From NCBI GenBank assembly GCA_023846275.1, contig JAIUJO010000082.1, positions 1,368,266-1,432,265 of the forward strand: 64,000 nt of DNA, given 5' to 3'. The notes beneath the pieces were generated by a model that was not told where the DNA came from, ran no database searches, and saw only the letters and a program-made list of their open reading frames with translations. The translations under genes were made by a program, and so were the position numbers. Positions 25,501-39,224 of this stretch are shown here, one piece after another. This stretch comes from Vanilla planifolia (Eukaryota; Streptophyta; Magnoliopsida; Asparagales; Orchidaceae). How positions within the stretch are numbered: the first letter of the stretch is position 1; each line of letters begins with the position of its first letter.

Positions 25501-26137
25501 TGTTGCTAATCTTTAGTGTGCATATTTTCATGCTTCCTTTTACTTTTATATTAAGATTTTAAATCTTTATAATATTTTAAAACAATTTCAACTCTCTTTG
25601 TGTGTGTTTGTCATATATATATACATATCTGTGTGTGTGTGTGTGTGTGTGTGTGTTTATAGTTAGATATGTAAAATCTTGTTGATGTAAAAATTAAAAT
25701 TGAATGATAATCATTATCAAAATTCCACAAATATAAGATAATCTTAAACAAGACATAAGTAAATAAATTTATAAAATTTATGATGGTAAACTTTTGGAAA
25801 GCAAAAACCTATGCATAGGATAGGTCAAAGAAAAATTTCCACTACAACATAGTTTTACAACATCTATTGAATGTATCCAAAACGAAAATCCTTTGTTTAT
25901 ATGCTTATTTTTGCATTCTTATATCTTTCACAAAAATAAACACGCCAATGTTTTAGTAATAAATAATATAACCTTCCTTTTAATGTACACATGTTGCTAA
26001 TATTTATTGTTGACATCCATATCCTTCCATTTATGCTCATATATATGGCTTTTAAATCTTAATAATATTTAAAAAAAAATTCATCTCTTCTTTTGTGTGG
26101 TGGTGTATGTGTGTGTGTGTGTGTGTGTGTGTAAGTG

Positions 26138-26199
<62 letters not shown>

Positions 26200-26530
26200 A
26201 TATTATGATGTGCATGAGTATATATGTACACACACATATTTGTTTTATAATTAAATGTGTAAAATCTTATTGATATGAAAAATAAAATTGAGAGGTGATC
26301 ATAATCAAAATGCAAAGAATAATAAGATAATCTTAAACAAGATATAAGTAAATAAAATTATAAAATTTATGATAAAAATCTTTTAGAAAGTGAAAACTAA
26401 TGCTTAAGATTGATCAAAGAAAAACTTCCATAACAACATAATTTAATAACATGTATTAAATGTGTCAAATACAAAAATATTTTTTTATGTTTCATTTTGT
26501 ATTCTTATATCTTTCCCCAATATCTATAAC
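25501..26530 (+). repeat. Two tandem ~0.5-kb units with GT and TA tracts
   Basis: Units starting tgttgctaat at 25501 and about 25993 align along their length (ttttaaatctt, a GT/TA microsatellite, aaatcttattgatgt, aataagataatcttaaacaa, taaataaaatta, ctttcac/cttatatcttt). Each carries its own simple-sequence tract: (GT)n at about 25630-25658 in the first, (GT)n about 26105-26160 plus (TA)n 26166-26194 in the second. Copy C has the same two-unit arrangement (62933 and 63454), so the duplication predates the A/C split. Confidence 0.85.
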
Positions 26531-26690
26531 ATTTCATTAAATTTGTATCATTTATGTGGCAAAGAAATTTTTTTAGAGGTTGGTATATCTCAAAAAGCGT
26601 ACCCATCCGCTCTCTTGCTTGCTTTTAAAATTCCTTCTCGGAATGCTCAATTAGTACTTCCATGCAAACCCTCAAAACGAGCCCTATTAA

Positions 26691-29600
26691 AATTTGAATG
26701 AACCATGTTGCACATCCCAACAGTTCATTATTCAATTTATTAAATATTCTCTGCTTTACAGTTTGTTATTTTAATCTTAAAAAAAACAAAGAAAAGATGG
26801 GGTCTTACGAAAAGCGAAAGCAATGGCTCTTTTGCGTAAGCCATAACCTTTGTATTTTCCATATGGTAGTAACCCCATTTGGTCTTTCTCAACATGGGAA
26901 GCCGCACTGAAATACATGTGTCAAATTCTTAATACTACTCGATTGGCGTTCTGGAAAATTCTCACGTTTTGTCTTTTTACTGGACAAGCAGATGCTAACT
27001 ATTGAAAAAATATATATTTTTTCAATTATTGCTTTAAAAAATCTTTTTATAGTTTACTTTTGAAAACTAAAGTAAAAAGTTGTACCCGAATGATAAACAG
27101 AGAAAAAGATATTATTAGAATATGAGATTTTGAAATACTTTATAAGAAAATGAAATTAGTTAACAAATAAACTCATGAGATGAGCATTATTTTGCTTGTG
27201 TTGGGAAACTTGATCTTGGTCTGATACATGTTGTTTCTTTGATTGGCCAAAAGCATTCAAATATTGTTATGAAAATAAAAAATTATATCTTTGTTTATCA
27301 TAGGATTTTTTATTATTTGGATGTCTATGATGAAAAATGAAGGATTACATGACTAGCTTATCATATGACATGTCAAAAAATATGCATATTCACCTCTATA
27401 TAGCGGTGTTGATGGGTTGATGATTCATCTTGCTCTTTTTCTAAGTTACAAGTGAGAGCTATTCAAATCTGACATTACTGTCATCTTGTATATGCAAAAT
27501 CAGCAAGCTCTCTACTAGGACCTTGGATAAGATACTTGAAAGTGAAAAATACTCAACTTGGTTTTCTCTTAAACCGTTCATAATGATCACACCATTAACC
27601 TTCCTTTAAAGGAAGACCTTGATAGTTATTAAGAGTCATCAGATCCCGTAATGTTCTTTAGGTGATGACTCCAAAATTTGATGCATAGCAAGTTGTAGTT
27701 GAATCCACATCTCAAGTGGTTTGAATGAAAAGATGGCTACTTCTCTAGTGGCCATATTTGTATTTTTTGAAGATCAACTAAGTTGGTAGCAAAATAAAAA
27801 TCGTGGCACTGTATCACGATGGGCTTATGAAGAGAGAGACCTGTTGATGTTCCTATTAAAGTTGACCTCGACATGATGAACGAACTTGAGGACTTCTTTT
27901 CTCAAAGCCATCACAAGGAGAAAACATGTCTCAAAAAAAGTTAGAGTGCTACTATGACTGAAGAGGAAGAGGATCCAAAGAAGCGAAATGTACCTATTTT
28001 GGAAGTAATTGTGCTAACTAAATTGGATACAAATGAAAATATTGTTATTATGGTCTACATTGCAAGTTATCAATTATTTAGGTAATTTCTTTTATCAAAG
28101 AGTACTATTAATCATTTGGAGCAAAAGCATAAAAACATTATCCATTTGTTAAATCTATTGCTTAGAAGAAGAGAATTAAGTCATTGTGTTCCACTCTTGA
28201 GAAATGGAAAGAACTTGGACTAAGTAAAAGACTAATATCCAAAGCCAAAAGTCAAACTCTTTACTCGTTGTAAGTGGTTGAGTATTGTTACCTCTCATTT
28301 TATTTTTTTGAAGTATCAACCCATATTTTCAATTTATGTCAGTTAAAATAAGTTTTGTTCTCAAAACAAAAATTTTATATTTCAAAATAACAGCCTTGTA
28401 TATATAACCAGAATCACTCTCATTGCTGTTATTGTAAGACTATTCAGATATATGCCAATTTACCTTGATGCTTGCTAGAGGATGTTTCTTGTCCAATGAT
28501 TTTAACCTTAAGATATTGTGTTATGATCACTACCTACTTTCTATAGACTTTGATAATATTAGGCAACAAATTTTTACTTAGTTTATCTTAAAACTACGTT
28601 GCAACATGGTCATAACCTGAATTTTTTATGTTAATGAATTAATCATCTTTGGTCATCATTCATATATCAAAGTAGATTATTTTCTAAAATTCATTTTTAC
28701 AACTTAAAATTATTATTTTGTAGATATAAAAAATATTTTTCTCTTTTTCCTTATGCAATTATTGATCCTTACAGTCCTTGATCTTAAAGTGTGACAATAC
28801 ACTACTTGTGTCATGCACTACTCGATTTAATATTAATTAAAGGTATTAGTATACTCCAAAATACAAAATTATTGAGTAAATAAATAAAGTAAGAAACAAA
28901 AACCTTGAGGGCACCATGTAAAATAAAGATGATGAAAGACATTACAAATTAAAATATTAAATTCAATTAAATAATTGTATAAATAATTATGCTCATTTCT
29001 TAAGCTATTATTCAAAAATGAAAGTTGAAATAGCTTTTTTATACAATATTAGTCATGCATACGAAACACCTCATAGAGTTCTCAAAAGAAAGCATCTCCT
29101 CACATAAAGGATCTAATGTTATAACTTCTAGGAATCCTAAACTCTATAAATATCTCATTCTTAATCTATAATATAAGTATGCATAAGTATAATATATATA
29201 AAAAATAAACTATTAGATTTAAGTGGTAAACTAGTGTGAAATCGTCATATATAGCATACAAATAAATATGAATCAATAAATAAGAATGTATGATATAAAA
29301 ATATTAAATATGTTGAATATTTGCATATGAGCTTGTATGTTCTATAATCAAGTATGTATATAATTATCATATAATACTAATATTATGTAGTAGTAATATT
29401 ATCTCTTTCTTTTCTTATTTTTAATTTTATTTTTTTCATATTTTTAATTTTATTCTTTTCTTTCTTTATTAAAGCATTTTTTTTATATGACTACTATCCT
29501 TACTTCAAAAGATTCTATATTATGTTATGTCTATGCGGTATCAATCATATCACATGACCTCTATCGATAATTGGCCAAGCCATCAATGTGTATCTCCTAC

Positions 29601-29772
29601 CACCGCTGGCCTTCACTGAAATACTAACAGAAATAGGTCTTTACTCTTTGTTACCTAGCATTGAAGTGCTCACAACAACAAAAATGAGGTCAAATATCAA
29701 TTCTAACATGGAATCACCATTTAGCATTATTATGCATAAAGTACTAACGATAGTGAGATCTCTGTCTATTAT
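26691..29772. other. Intergenic, no identifiable element
   Basis: AT-rich, with mixed-composition patches. A stretch around 27420-28300 has longer GA-rich, codon-like runs (gaggaagaggatccaaagaag at about 27964) that might be very old coding or transposon sequence. All frames are closed by stops and I recognise no domain. Confidence 0.35.
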
Positions 29773-29970
29773 GTCCTCATTTTAAGTACCGATAACAACA
29801 AGAGATAAATTCATATTGATCAATTATAAGATAAAGTCATAGATAAAATTTTATCTTCTAATTTTCACATTTCAATTATGCCCCTCATTTTAAGTACCAA
29901 TAATAACAAGAGATAAAGTCATAGATAAAGTCATATTGATCAATTATGAGATAATGTCATAGATAAAACT
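29773..29970 (+). repeat. Short tandem duplication (~110 bp)
   Basis: cctcattttaagtacc.ataa followed by caacaagagataaa, attcatattgatcaattat and agataaagtcatagataaa occurs at 29773 and again at 29883. The two copies differ by a small internal change. It sits immediately left of repeat copy B. Confidence 0.75.
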
Positions 29971-29982
29971 AATAACACATAT

Positions 29983-32640
29983 ATAGAATTGTAAATAATA
30001 AAGTGTAGGTGTTGTAGAATATTAATTTTTATGATTATGACTTTTGTTGGCTTCTTATGACCATTTTGTGTGGTGCTAGATATGTATTTCAATGGTAATG
30101 ATTTTTTAAAAATAAATATGATACAAATAATTGAATAGAAGAAATGTTTTTTAATTCACATGCATTTCATATGATTGCACATCCATTGTTCCCTAGTCTT
30201 ATCAATTATAAATTAGTAATGATGTTTTTAATACGCTTATAAAATTTGATGAGAGTGAATTGAGGTTTGAGTCTATAGAAGAAAAGATGTTTGAAAGATC
30301 AACGTGTGAAGCTTGTAACAAAGTTCAGTAGTGTTGTTAAGAACCACCAAGAAGGAGTGAGTCAAGGACATTGTCGAGTAAGGCATCATTACTATGCTAT
30401 GATTTTTGCGAGCAAAGAGAGGAGTGAAGGTGAAGCTCTATTATATTGAGAAAACTATAAGAGTGAAGAACCATTGTGAAAACTTTGTTGTAGCTTGAGG
30501 AGAAGATCAAAAGCAAGAAGATGAGAAGAAGAGAGACTATCACAAGCAAATAGCCAAGGAAATGGAGTAGTAGTTATCAAAGAAAAGATAGACATTTAAA
30601 TTGATTCCTTTTTAAATTTAATTTTTTTACATAAATAAAAAATATGATTATGTTATAAGTTAAATGAGAACTAGATTTAAATTAATTTAGATGTGTTATG
30701 GAGTGAATCGAAGCTAATTTGAATTGAACCCAAGACATATAGAATGAGAGTTGTTAGCTATTATTAATATGTATCATTCAAATAATTTGGTCTACATCTT
30801 ATGGTACAATCAATTTAATCTTGTAAGGAAAGCTATGATGAAACATGGTATAAGATAATCACATTAAGAAAATTTTGGAGCCATCATAGCCAAAGAAGAA
30901 TTTAAGTTATAGGTTGAGGTGTTGAGTTCATTGCATTAGCACAATATATGTGTCATATTTGTATAATGTATTGAGTTGTGAGGTTCATCATATGAAGGCT
31001 ATTGTAAATACCAACATAAATCACATAATATCTTATGGGATCAATAACATTATTAATCAAAGCAAAATTTTTTGAAAAAAAAAATCCATTCGTTATAAGA
31101 AACAAGATTGTAAAAGAATATTGTAGAAAGTCTTAGGTGAAATATTATATAGTGTGGCTAAGTTGATCGTACTGAGATGTTAGTTAAAGCTATAGATAAA
31201 TGATTATGTCTTGCGAGAGAAGAGACTACATTAGAGTTGTACATCATGTGTCATTATAAGGTATGATATTTTTGTGGTGGATTAACAATGGAAACGTATG
31301 ATTTGATTAAGAAGATTGTATTATGTAAAGTGCGAAATAGTGAATTCAACATACTTTATGATGAGAGTATCATAAAAGTATGAATGATTGACAAGGTAAC
31401 AAAATTAAGAGAGAATAAAAATCATACAGTACAATGTTAGGGATAATACTATATGTTTCGAAATGATATAAATAACAAAATACTGGTTTTTGGAATTATA
31501 CAGTCTGATATAATTAAAAATGCATATTTTTGATACTACATATGGTATAATGAGAGAATTACATAAGTATGATCTAAGGTAATAACTTAAAGGCTTATAA
31601 GAAATTAATATGATTTAAATTTCTAAATAAACATGCCACATATAAGACATATGTTTAGCATTAAATAGACATGATAATGTAAAAAATCAAGAAAAGATTT
31701 AGATTAAAAAAAGAAGTTAACTTTTATATTTAAATTAATAAATTTGATAATTAAGATATAAATATATTAATAAATTGATTTATAATTTTTTTACAAAGTG
31801 ATAAATTTTTTTATGTTATTATCTTTTAATAAACTTTATGAGCTTTAGAATATTTTTTATTTTTATTTTTTATGCATTATGGATAATACATAAACTTAGT
31901 AATTATGATGTAAATATGCTGATAAATTATTTTTATATTATTTATAAAATCACATTCTTTTTATGTTATCTTTTTATAAAATTCATAGATAGTAAAAAAA
32001 TTTTATACAAATATAATAATTATATAATTATTTTCTTGGGTTATCATTATTTATCTAATATTTATCACGAGTTATCAATTTATTGTATTATATAATAAGG
32101 ATATTGACATGCAATATAATATAAACTTTTATAATTAATAAAGAAAAAATAATTTGGAATATAGATATTTGGTATGCTTGATTATCAATTAAGAAAATAA
32201 AATTATTGATATGCCTCTAAATATATTATCCTCAAATAATGTTATACCATATTTTAACCTCACACACCATAAATATATATGATACAAGATGAGAATAGCT
32301 CATCTATATTTATACAAATTCTATTAGACATGATATAATACGAGGATAACCTAAGGAAAGAATATCACTTTCCACATCTATAGTGTTCTACTATATATTA
32401 TATAGTGCAAGAATTACTTGTATACATCTACATAGCTTATTATACCTAAATAATAGTGAGAAAAGCCTAGGATAAGGATAGCTTATTTCTATTTACACAT
32501 TTTACTATATATGATATATAACAAGGATAACTCATCTATACCTATATATATCTACTATAATGATAAAGGGTGAGTATAACCCACCAGGGTGAGAATACTT
32601 TATTGCAAGAGATGAGTAATGAATGACAAAATAAAAAAAT
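29983..32640 (+). repeat. Dispersed repeat family, copy B
   Basis: Diverged direct copy of repeat A. It starts near gaattgtaaataataa, with shared gttggcttcttatgac, gaagaatttaagttat.ggtt, ttgtataatgtattgagttgt and ttataagaaattaatatgattt, and it fades after about 32600. It lacks the 1.15-kb segment of A and the right-hand portion (foldback, tRNA-like module, duplicated unit). Frames such as 31838-32095 are AT-rich chance ORFs of Phe, Ile and Tyr codons. Confidence 0.7.
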
Positions 32641-35600
32641 ATCATAAACTAAGATGAGTATAATCATATAAGTATGATCAAGTTAACAGTAAAGTTGTAT
32701 GTGAATATCGTTGATTATGACATAAACAAATGTGCATTAAAACGTAGCTTACAAGTATGATCATCAAATTGTATAAAAGTAATTAATAGAATTAATAATA
32801 GACAAAGTTAAACATCATAATTTTTATGATACAAAATGAAAAGATTGTACAGTACGACACCACATAACTTAAAGCATATTAATCCTGAAATGGCAAACGA
32901 CTAAATAAATCATCATGGAGAGAGGATAATTGATGAGAAACCATTAAAGTTATGAAGGCATGGAGGTGGGAATACACTTAAATGAAAGAACATAGCTGTA
33001 GGACGAAGTGGAACTGATCAGAATGTAAAGGAAAATTGTCTATGTATAATATAATTGTGAGGTCAAGCTTGGAAAAAAAATTCTAAGAAAAATCAAAGAG
33101 ATTAGCTCAACCAAGTGCATTAGACTGAAGAAAAAAGTGAAAGAAAGCACTACCAAGAACCAAAGGATCTAGTCATAGGTATTGCAGGACCTAAGAGTTG
33201 AAAGTGAACTTGTGCTAAATTTTGATTCATGGTGATACTATTACATAGAAATTAAGAGGTCAAAAATCTCACACTATGTGTGTATATTTTGATGTAATGT
33301 GTATTATAGACTATAAGTTTTATTCATTTGAGAAATAATTGTTGATGATGCTTGTATAAACAACTTTAATATAAGTGAATATGTTTGATGTATGTTAGAA
33401 GATAAGAATTCCCTTAAATGATGATATGAAATAATAAATTGAGACTATTGCATAGATAAGCCTATTGGTTGCATTGTTGATCAAAAGTAATAACTTCATA
33501 GTGAAAAAGGAATTTAATCATTCAACTTGAGTTTGATATTTTGCTCATTTATTTGTTATGTTGTCAATGTGCTTATGGATTCCTTATTATTTAAATTGAA
33601 ATGAAATTGATACCGTAATTGAATAAGAAGAATAATTAAGAAATAGAATGAATAGTCTTACAATTATGTTGATGCTTGTTAGAAGTGTAAAACCCTTAAG
33701 AGATGGTTTAAAAGAAAATTATTGAGGATGATTAATTCTTTATAAAAAGCAATTTTTTCACAACATGTTTATTTTCATATATTACTTGAGTAAGAAATAT
33801 TGTATTGCTTTATTTATTTACAAATTTTGTGACAAGTTTTTCAAAAAGGGAAAAGATAAGAAAAATATTATTGTGATAATGATCACAAAATAAGAAAAAA
33901 AAAGAAAGAAAATATTAGTTGTGATAATAGACACAAAATAAAAATAAAAAAATAAATGTGAAAAAGAAAAAATAAAAAATTTGGGTAAAAAAGGATAGTG
34001 TTAAAAAAATGAAAAAGGTAATTGTTATCCAAATTGGTGACAACTACTTTAGAATCATAGTTCTAGAAATGAGCCAAATGAGCATTCATTTAATTATATT
34101 TTGAATAATGTGTTTCAAAATATGTCTAATTTTTTTATAAATTGGCCTACTTTTAAGCCAAACCTTCAATGGATGTAAAAGATGGCAACATTTAAAAGTA
34201 ACAAGCTAATGCATAAAGATAACAAAAGATAAAAATGCTAAAGTTACTAAAAGTTTTTGTTTCGTAATTGATTTTATTTTTGTAGATCATACATGTGCTC
34301 ACATGCTCTTTTAATATATTATATTGTTTAGAATTGACCTTGCTTTTTGCTACCCAATTATTACTTATTTTACATATATGTACATATATTGGCACTAAGC
34401 GAGTGACAGTTGGCTCAATCTATTTTTGTCCGAACATGTTTAGATCAAAATGGGAAACACCATGGGAATATCGAGAAAAAGTGAGATCTAGAATGTAATG
34501 ATTTGAAAGATATTACATTGTCATAGAAGTGTTGTTATGGGTTTATTAGGATTATTTGATCAAAATGACATGCATTATAATCTCATTAAGTAGTGATGGA
34601 TGAAATTTGTTATTTTAAAAGAAAGTGTGAAAACTTGTAATTTCTAGAATTACATGGATTATTGGTTTTATTCACTTTTGCAATTCATTTAAAATAATTC
34701 CTTTAAATTGTTTGAATTTTTTTGTTAATTGATTTTTAAAGATTTGAAAAGAGCAAAAATCTTTCATGGTTTCAAAATGAGTAAAAGAAATAACTAAAGA
34801 AATTTATTACTACTCAAATCCAAAAAAGGTTGAGTGAAAGAAAAAGGGTCATCACAATGAGTCCTATTTTTGTACTTATTTTATCTCTACTCCACTTATT
34901 ATTGTATGAACTTGAATATTAAAATAGAATAAAGTATATTATTTCTTTTAATTTTAATTTGAAACTAAATCATGTAATTGGATTTAAGACAAAAAATAGT
35001 TTGAACATATTGATGACACTAAAGTAGGCATCTCAACTTTGAGAAGGACATGGATCATATTTTTATTTGAATGATCAAAGTGGCATAGAGCATATTATGA
35101 AGAGGTAAAACCTATTTTATTATGAGAAACACATGGATCAAAGTATATGATGCATCTTGGGATAACAAAAAGGTATCATCATAGCAAAAATGTATCATGA
35201 TACAACATTGTTTTGAATAAATATTAGGTTTGTAGGTGAAATTTGTATTGCAAGATCCCCTTATCATTCTTCTTTCAAGATTTTATCTTTTAGTCCTAAG
35301 TAATGAAAAGCATTACATGACTTATATATAAACTCTATATGTAATGAGGCCTAGGTTCTTTGTTTATCCAATTTTGAATAATATAATGAGCTTCAGAATT
35401 AGTTATTTGATACAAATCTATTGATGAGTTAAATTCAACTTGGTGAAATTTGAATTAGCTCTTAAGAGGGTGCAAATTATGACACAAATGGAGAGTTTTT
35501 GTTATTATCAAATTTCATTGTTGTTCATCCTTCGATAATCATTTTTCTATTTTTTCAACTTTCTCCAATCTATTAATCCTCATGATGTTTTTTAATAGTT

Positions 35601-36404
35601 TTCAATTTAAATTTGGCCACCCCTCACCTCTAAACCCTAAATTGCCAACTCTTAATCCAATTTCTCACTTCTACCAATGACTTTGTTGGCTAACTTTCTC
35701 ACATAACGTACCACCTCCCTACCCTCAACTCATATGGTGACATCGACAACCTTTCCCAAAGTTGTCCAAATCAACTAACAACTGCCTCGTACTTTCTGAA
35801 TGCTTAACCACGATTGGCCCTCATTGATTTTGTCTCTCTAATACTAATGCCTTTGGTCTTCATTTATTCTACCTTCACCTACACTACTCATCCTGACAAC
35901 TACAAACATCACCTACCACCTCTTCATTTTGCAAATCTTGATCAACCTCTTTGTGTTGTCAAGGCCTTCTGACCATTAGATATTCCTATGAATTGCCTTA
36001 TTTCAGATCTTCAAAACAATGTTTAGGGATCAACCCTATAGAAGTTTGAATGCTTTGTAATTACTAAACTTTATCAAGCTTTATATGATGTTAGTCTCAC
36101 TTAACCACTCATGTTCAGCAAGAAGTTTGCTGTTGTATGATACTTTTCTGTGAGATCAATTGTGTTTATCCCCATGTTCACTGACGTATGATCTTTTTCA
36201 TTATTTCCATTCTAAACATCTTATATAATTTTTAATAGTTTAGTATTTTTCCATATACATAAGTTGTGTGAAATCAAATTCTCAAATTTGTGTGAATGAA
36301 TGTATGCCTTGAAAAGGTTTTTAATTTATTGGTAGTCCTATTCTTTGATTTCTTTGAATAGTCGAGCTGTACTTTCAATGATGATGTTCTCTTTAATTGT
36401 TAGT
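32641..36404. other. AT-rich intergenic sequence
   Basis: No coding feature identified. An A-rich tract (about 33840-34020, repeats of aaaaagaaa and acaaaataa) and a C-rich patch (about 35620-35960, cacccctcacc, accacctccctaccctc) stand out. The stretch is interrupted at its right end by element E1, whose target duplication starts at 36405. Confidence 0.4.
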
Positions 36405-36409
36405 GTGCT
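36405..36409. repeat. E1 left target-site duplication (gtgct)
   Basis: Five bases directly left of the 5' LTR. They pair with gtgcc at 43020-43024, directly right of the 3' LTR, with one mismatch as expected for an old insertion. Confidence 0.75.
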
Positions 36410-37413
36410 TGTTACACTCTTATGTTTGATGAGTCAAGCATAAATTTTTATATATCATTTCAGCTTGCTTTAAGTGACATTATTAACATTAAATTAAGTC
36501 AAGCCATGAACTTTAAAATGTCTAAAATAGTGGTCTTCAAAACTCTTGTAGTGATGGCAAGCTTCAACGAAATTGAAGGCATGCAGCAAAATCTTTATAC
36601 TTGAATATCTCTTCATTTTTTTTGAATTTGATATATCCAAATTTTGAGATGATGTGGAACACTAGTAGTATTAATATTTGAAAATTTTATAAGTTTAATA
36701 ATTTTTTTAATTTTGATTTTTTGGCCAAGCAATATTGATGAAAATTATAGACATCGATATTTGATTTTTTAAAATTATCTAGTAATTATTTTTCAAGAAT
36801 TCCTTTACATAGTCATTTAGGACATTGTAATACTATGATAACATATAATTATTTATGTATACTTATATTCAAAATTGTAGAACAAAATTCTCACAAAATA
36901 CTATAAAACCACTTTAGTCTCAGGAATTTTCACTGTGCGTTGGGAAGGTCGACCAGACCCGAGGGCTAGTTCGTCCAGTCTTTTAAGGATTTAAAAAATA
37001 AAATAAAGTAACGATTGTGCGATAGAGCTGAAAGGGGTGAGCGAAGCCCAAACGCCACAAGAAGAGCACTGCTAAATGAAACAAGTGAGATATCAGCCCG
37101 CAGTTGCTGAACAGAATAAGTGCGATACAAGTGGTAACTTAGCCAGTAGAGAAAGCTGACCAAAATTTGGGCAAAATCAAGACAACCAGGACCAAGTGAT
37201 GAAATCTTGGTCAAGGAAGGGGGCAGCCAACCCCAAACGGCTCGAGAGGCACATGAACTGAAAGTATTATAGAGAGCAATCGCAAAGACATTTGGACTAT
37301 GTGGTACTAAACTCTCATTCGATTATCAAAGAATGCGAAGGGCAAGCACGATCAGATGGCTTAGATTAATCAAGTTAAATTGCTATATGATAACAATAAA
37401 ATGGCAAGTAAGA

Positions 37414-37462
37414 GATTCGAACCTGAGCCAAATCTTTAAGAGGATGCCAAACCACTATAATA
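37414..37462 (-). promoter_or_regulatory. tRNA-like A and B boxes inside the E1 5' LTR
   Basis: On the - strand, tattatagtgg (37452-37462) resembles a polymerase III A box, and 27 bases on aggttcgaatc (37414-37424) matches a B box. Equivalent pairs occur in the 3' LTR (42153 to 42105), in repeats A and C, and on the + strand of the inverted LTR fragment (45200 to 45255). Activity is not shown. They may be a fossil tRNA-derived SINE within the LTR. Confidence 0.45.
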
Positions 37463-37710
37463 AGTCTCTATTTTATTTGATTTCTGGACACATTATTTTA
37501 ATACATGCAGGACAACCAATGTGTGATCCAATGGCCCAGATCCAAGCAGCCTAGATCCAATGGCCAGGATTTATCTCGAACAATAAATTTGAGATTCAAT
37601 AAGAAACGTCCATTTCAGGCTCCAAATCAAATGGTGACTGCTTTGTGTACGTTACCCAAATAGCTAGTTCATTTTAGAGCTATTGGGAGTGGATTTCTCA
37701 AATTAAGCTC

Positions 37711-37720
37711 TATAAATAGG
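37711..37720 (+). promoter_or_regulatory. E1 LTR TATA box (tataaatagg)
   Basis: A consensus TATA motif in ctctataaataggga, also present in the 3' LTR (42406-42415) and, inverted, in the LTR fragment (44989-44998). It probably marks the retroelement's RNA polymerase II start roughly 30 bases downstream. Confidence 0.7.
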
Positions 37721-38322
37721 GAATGATGAAGAACTCATAGAGGTTACCATTGCTAAGACTTCAAAGCTTCACAATATCGAGTAATTCCATGTGCATACGA
37801 TGCTCCCCAAGTCACAAAGTGAAAGCTGCAAGAAGAAACCTAAAATTGGAGGTTTTTGCTTCAACTACTTTTCAATCTGTATTCCTCTGTCTTTTTGATA
37901 TTGTGTGTGCCTCATATTTCTCTTAAAATTTTGTGAAGTTTTGCCAATTTTGTTGTATTTCTTTCTTTGGGGTAAGGGCATTCTGATAATTATGCAAAAG
38001 ACCAGGGTTTTAGTTGAGCCCAGAAAAACTCAAGTTTTTTTGGGATTAGCCATATGTAAAATCCCAAGTAGGTTTGAGGTCAACCGTACGAAAAACCTCC
38101 CTTGTAATTTTGTGATTTTAGCATTTTTTCCCGACACCGGTTGGGGGTGGATGTATGCTCTTTTTTTTGTTGAACCACCTTAAAAATCTTTTGTGTACTA
38201 CTTTTTTTATTCTTGCTTAAATGATGTAAGTTTTAATTGAAACTAAAAAATCAAAAGAAAATTTTATTTACCACAATTGACCCCCCCTCTTGTGGGATTA
38301 TCTTAAGCACAACGAACTTCAA

Positions 38323-38340
38323 TTGGTATCAGAGCGAGCA
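38323..38340 (+). other. E1 primer binding site (initiator tRNA-Met)
   Basis: ttggtatcagagcgagca begins one base after the LTR end. tggtatcagagc is the standard plant copia PBS complementary to the 3' end of initiator tRNA-Met. It fixes the + orientation and the end of the 5' LTR. Confidence 0.92.
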
Positions 38341-38434
38341 ATCCCAATTTACGTGAGTAACATCACATGGGGGATCCACTTGTGCTAAGAGAAGACTTTC
38401 TCATATTTTTTGTGGTTTTGAGATTTTTTGTTTT

Positions 38435-39110
38435 ATGGCTTCCTGTTTGGTTAATATGAGTGCAACTTTATATGAGGGTTTTTCTTCAATTCGACCTCCC
38501 TTGTTTAATGGAGAATTTCACCTATATTGGAAAAACCGTTTTATAATTTTTATTCAATCTATCGATTTAGAATTATGGGATGTTATGACTAAGCCACGTG
38601 AACTTAGAAATTCTTCTACTAGTAAAGTTAAGCCCTTTAGTGAGTTTAATGTTGAGCTCAAAAAATTGGCTCAATTGAATGCTAGGGCCTTGAACTATCT
38701 TCTTTGTGGAATTTCTCTTAGTGAATTTACACAAATTATGAATTTGTATACGACTTTTGAGGTGTGAAAAAAACTTGAAGTAACTTATAACGGCACCTCA
38801 CAAGTGAAACAGATAAAGATCAACATCCTCACCAATGACTATGAACTTTTTAGAATGAATCCCGATGAAAGTATTAAAAGTATATTTTTAAGATTTAAAG
38901 ACATTACAAATGGCTTGACAAATCTTGGGGCAGAATTCTCAAATTTTGACCTTGCAAGGAAAATTTTTAGAATCCTTCCAAAGGAATATGATCCCCTTAC
39001 AGTGACTATTAAAGTAGTTAAAGATATCAACAACTTCTCACTATCAAAATGGAGATGTCAAGGAGACTTACAGAAGAGGCTACTACAAGCAAGTTAAAGC
39101 ATGAAAGGAA
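38435..39110 (+). pseudogene. E1 gag (UBN2-type capsid), broken
   Basis: ATG at 38435 opens a copia Gag: RPPLFNGEFHLYWKNRF (family: PxFxGxNYxxWKxRM), IDLELWDVM, then LNARALNYLLCGIS. A TGA at 38765-38767 replaces the tryptophan expected in EVWKKLEVTY, and the frame continues with KKLEVTYNGTSQVKQ, SIKSIFLRFKDITNGLTNLG and RILPKEYDPLTVTIK. A frameshift near 39040 moves the match to another frame (SRRLTEEATTSKLKHERKK). Gag would form the virus-like particle; here it is interrupted at least twice. Confidence 0.9.
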
Positions 39111-39224
39111 AAAGGAAGAACCTATGGCCTTCAAACCACCAAATGTGATTCGGATTCCACTTCTTCCTCTTGCATAGATTTGTAGGATGAGGTAAGTTTT
39201 CATGTTAACGGTTTAGCAAAAAAT

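Larger units (their letters stand above)
36410..38321 (+). repeat. E1 5' LTR
   Basis: It begins tgttacactcttatg and ends gaacttca. Its start matches 41100 and its end precedes the PBS. It contains a TATA box (37711) and the shared module with tRNA-like boxes on the opposite strand. Its 1.9-kb length is large for copia but normal for the SIRE-like group. Confidence 0.92.

Noticed and set aside
26052..26315. 87-codon - strand ORF with many His-Thr and Tyr-Ile repeats
   Set aside because: It is a translation of the GT and TA microsatellites.
31838..32095. 85-codon hydrophobic ORF in repeat B
   Set aside because: Composed of Phe, Ile and Tyr codons expected from AT-rich DNA; the aligned part of copy A is not open in this frame.
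37414..37462. A functional tRNA gene
   Set aside because: Only A- and B-box-like motifs are present; the acceptor and anticodon stems do not form a proper cloverleaf.
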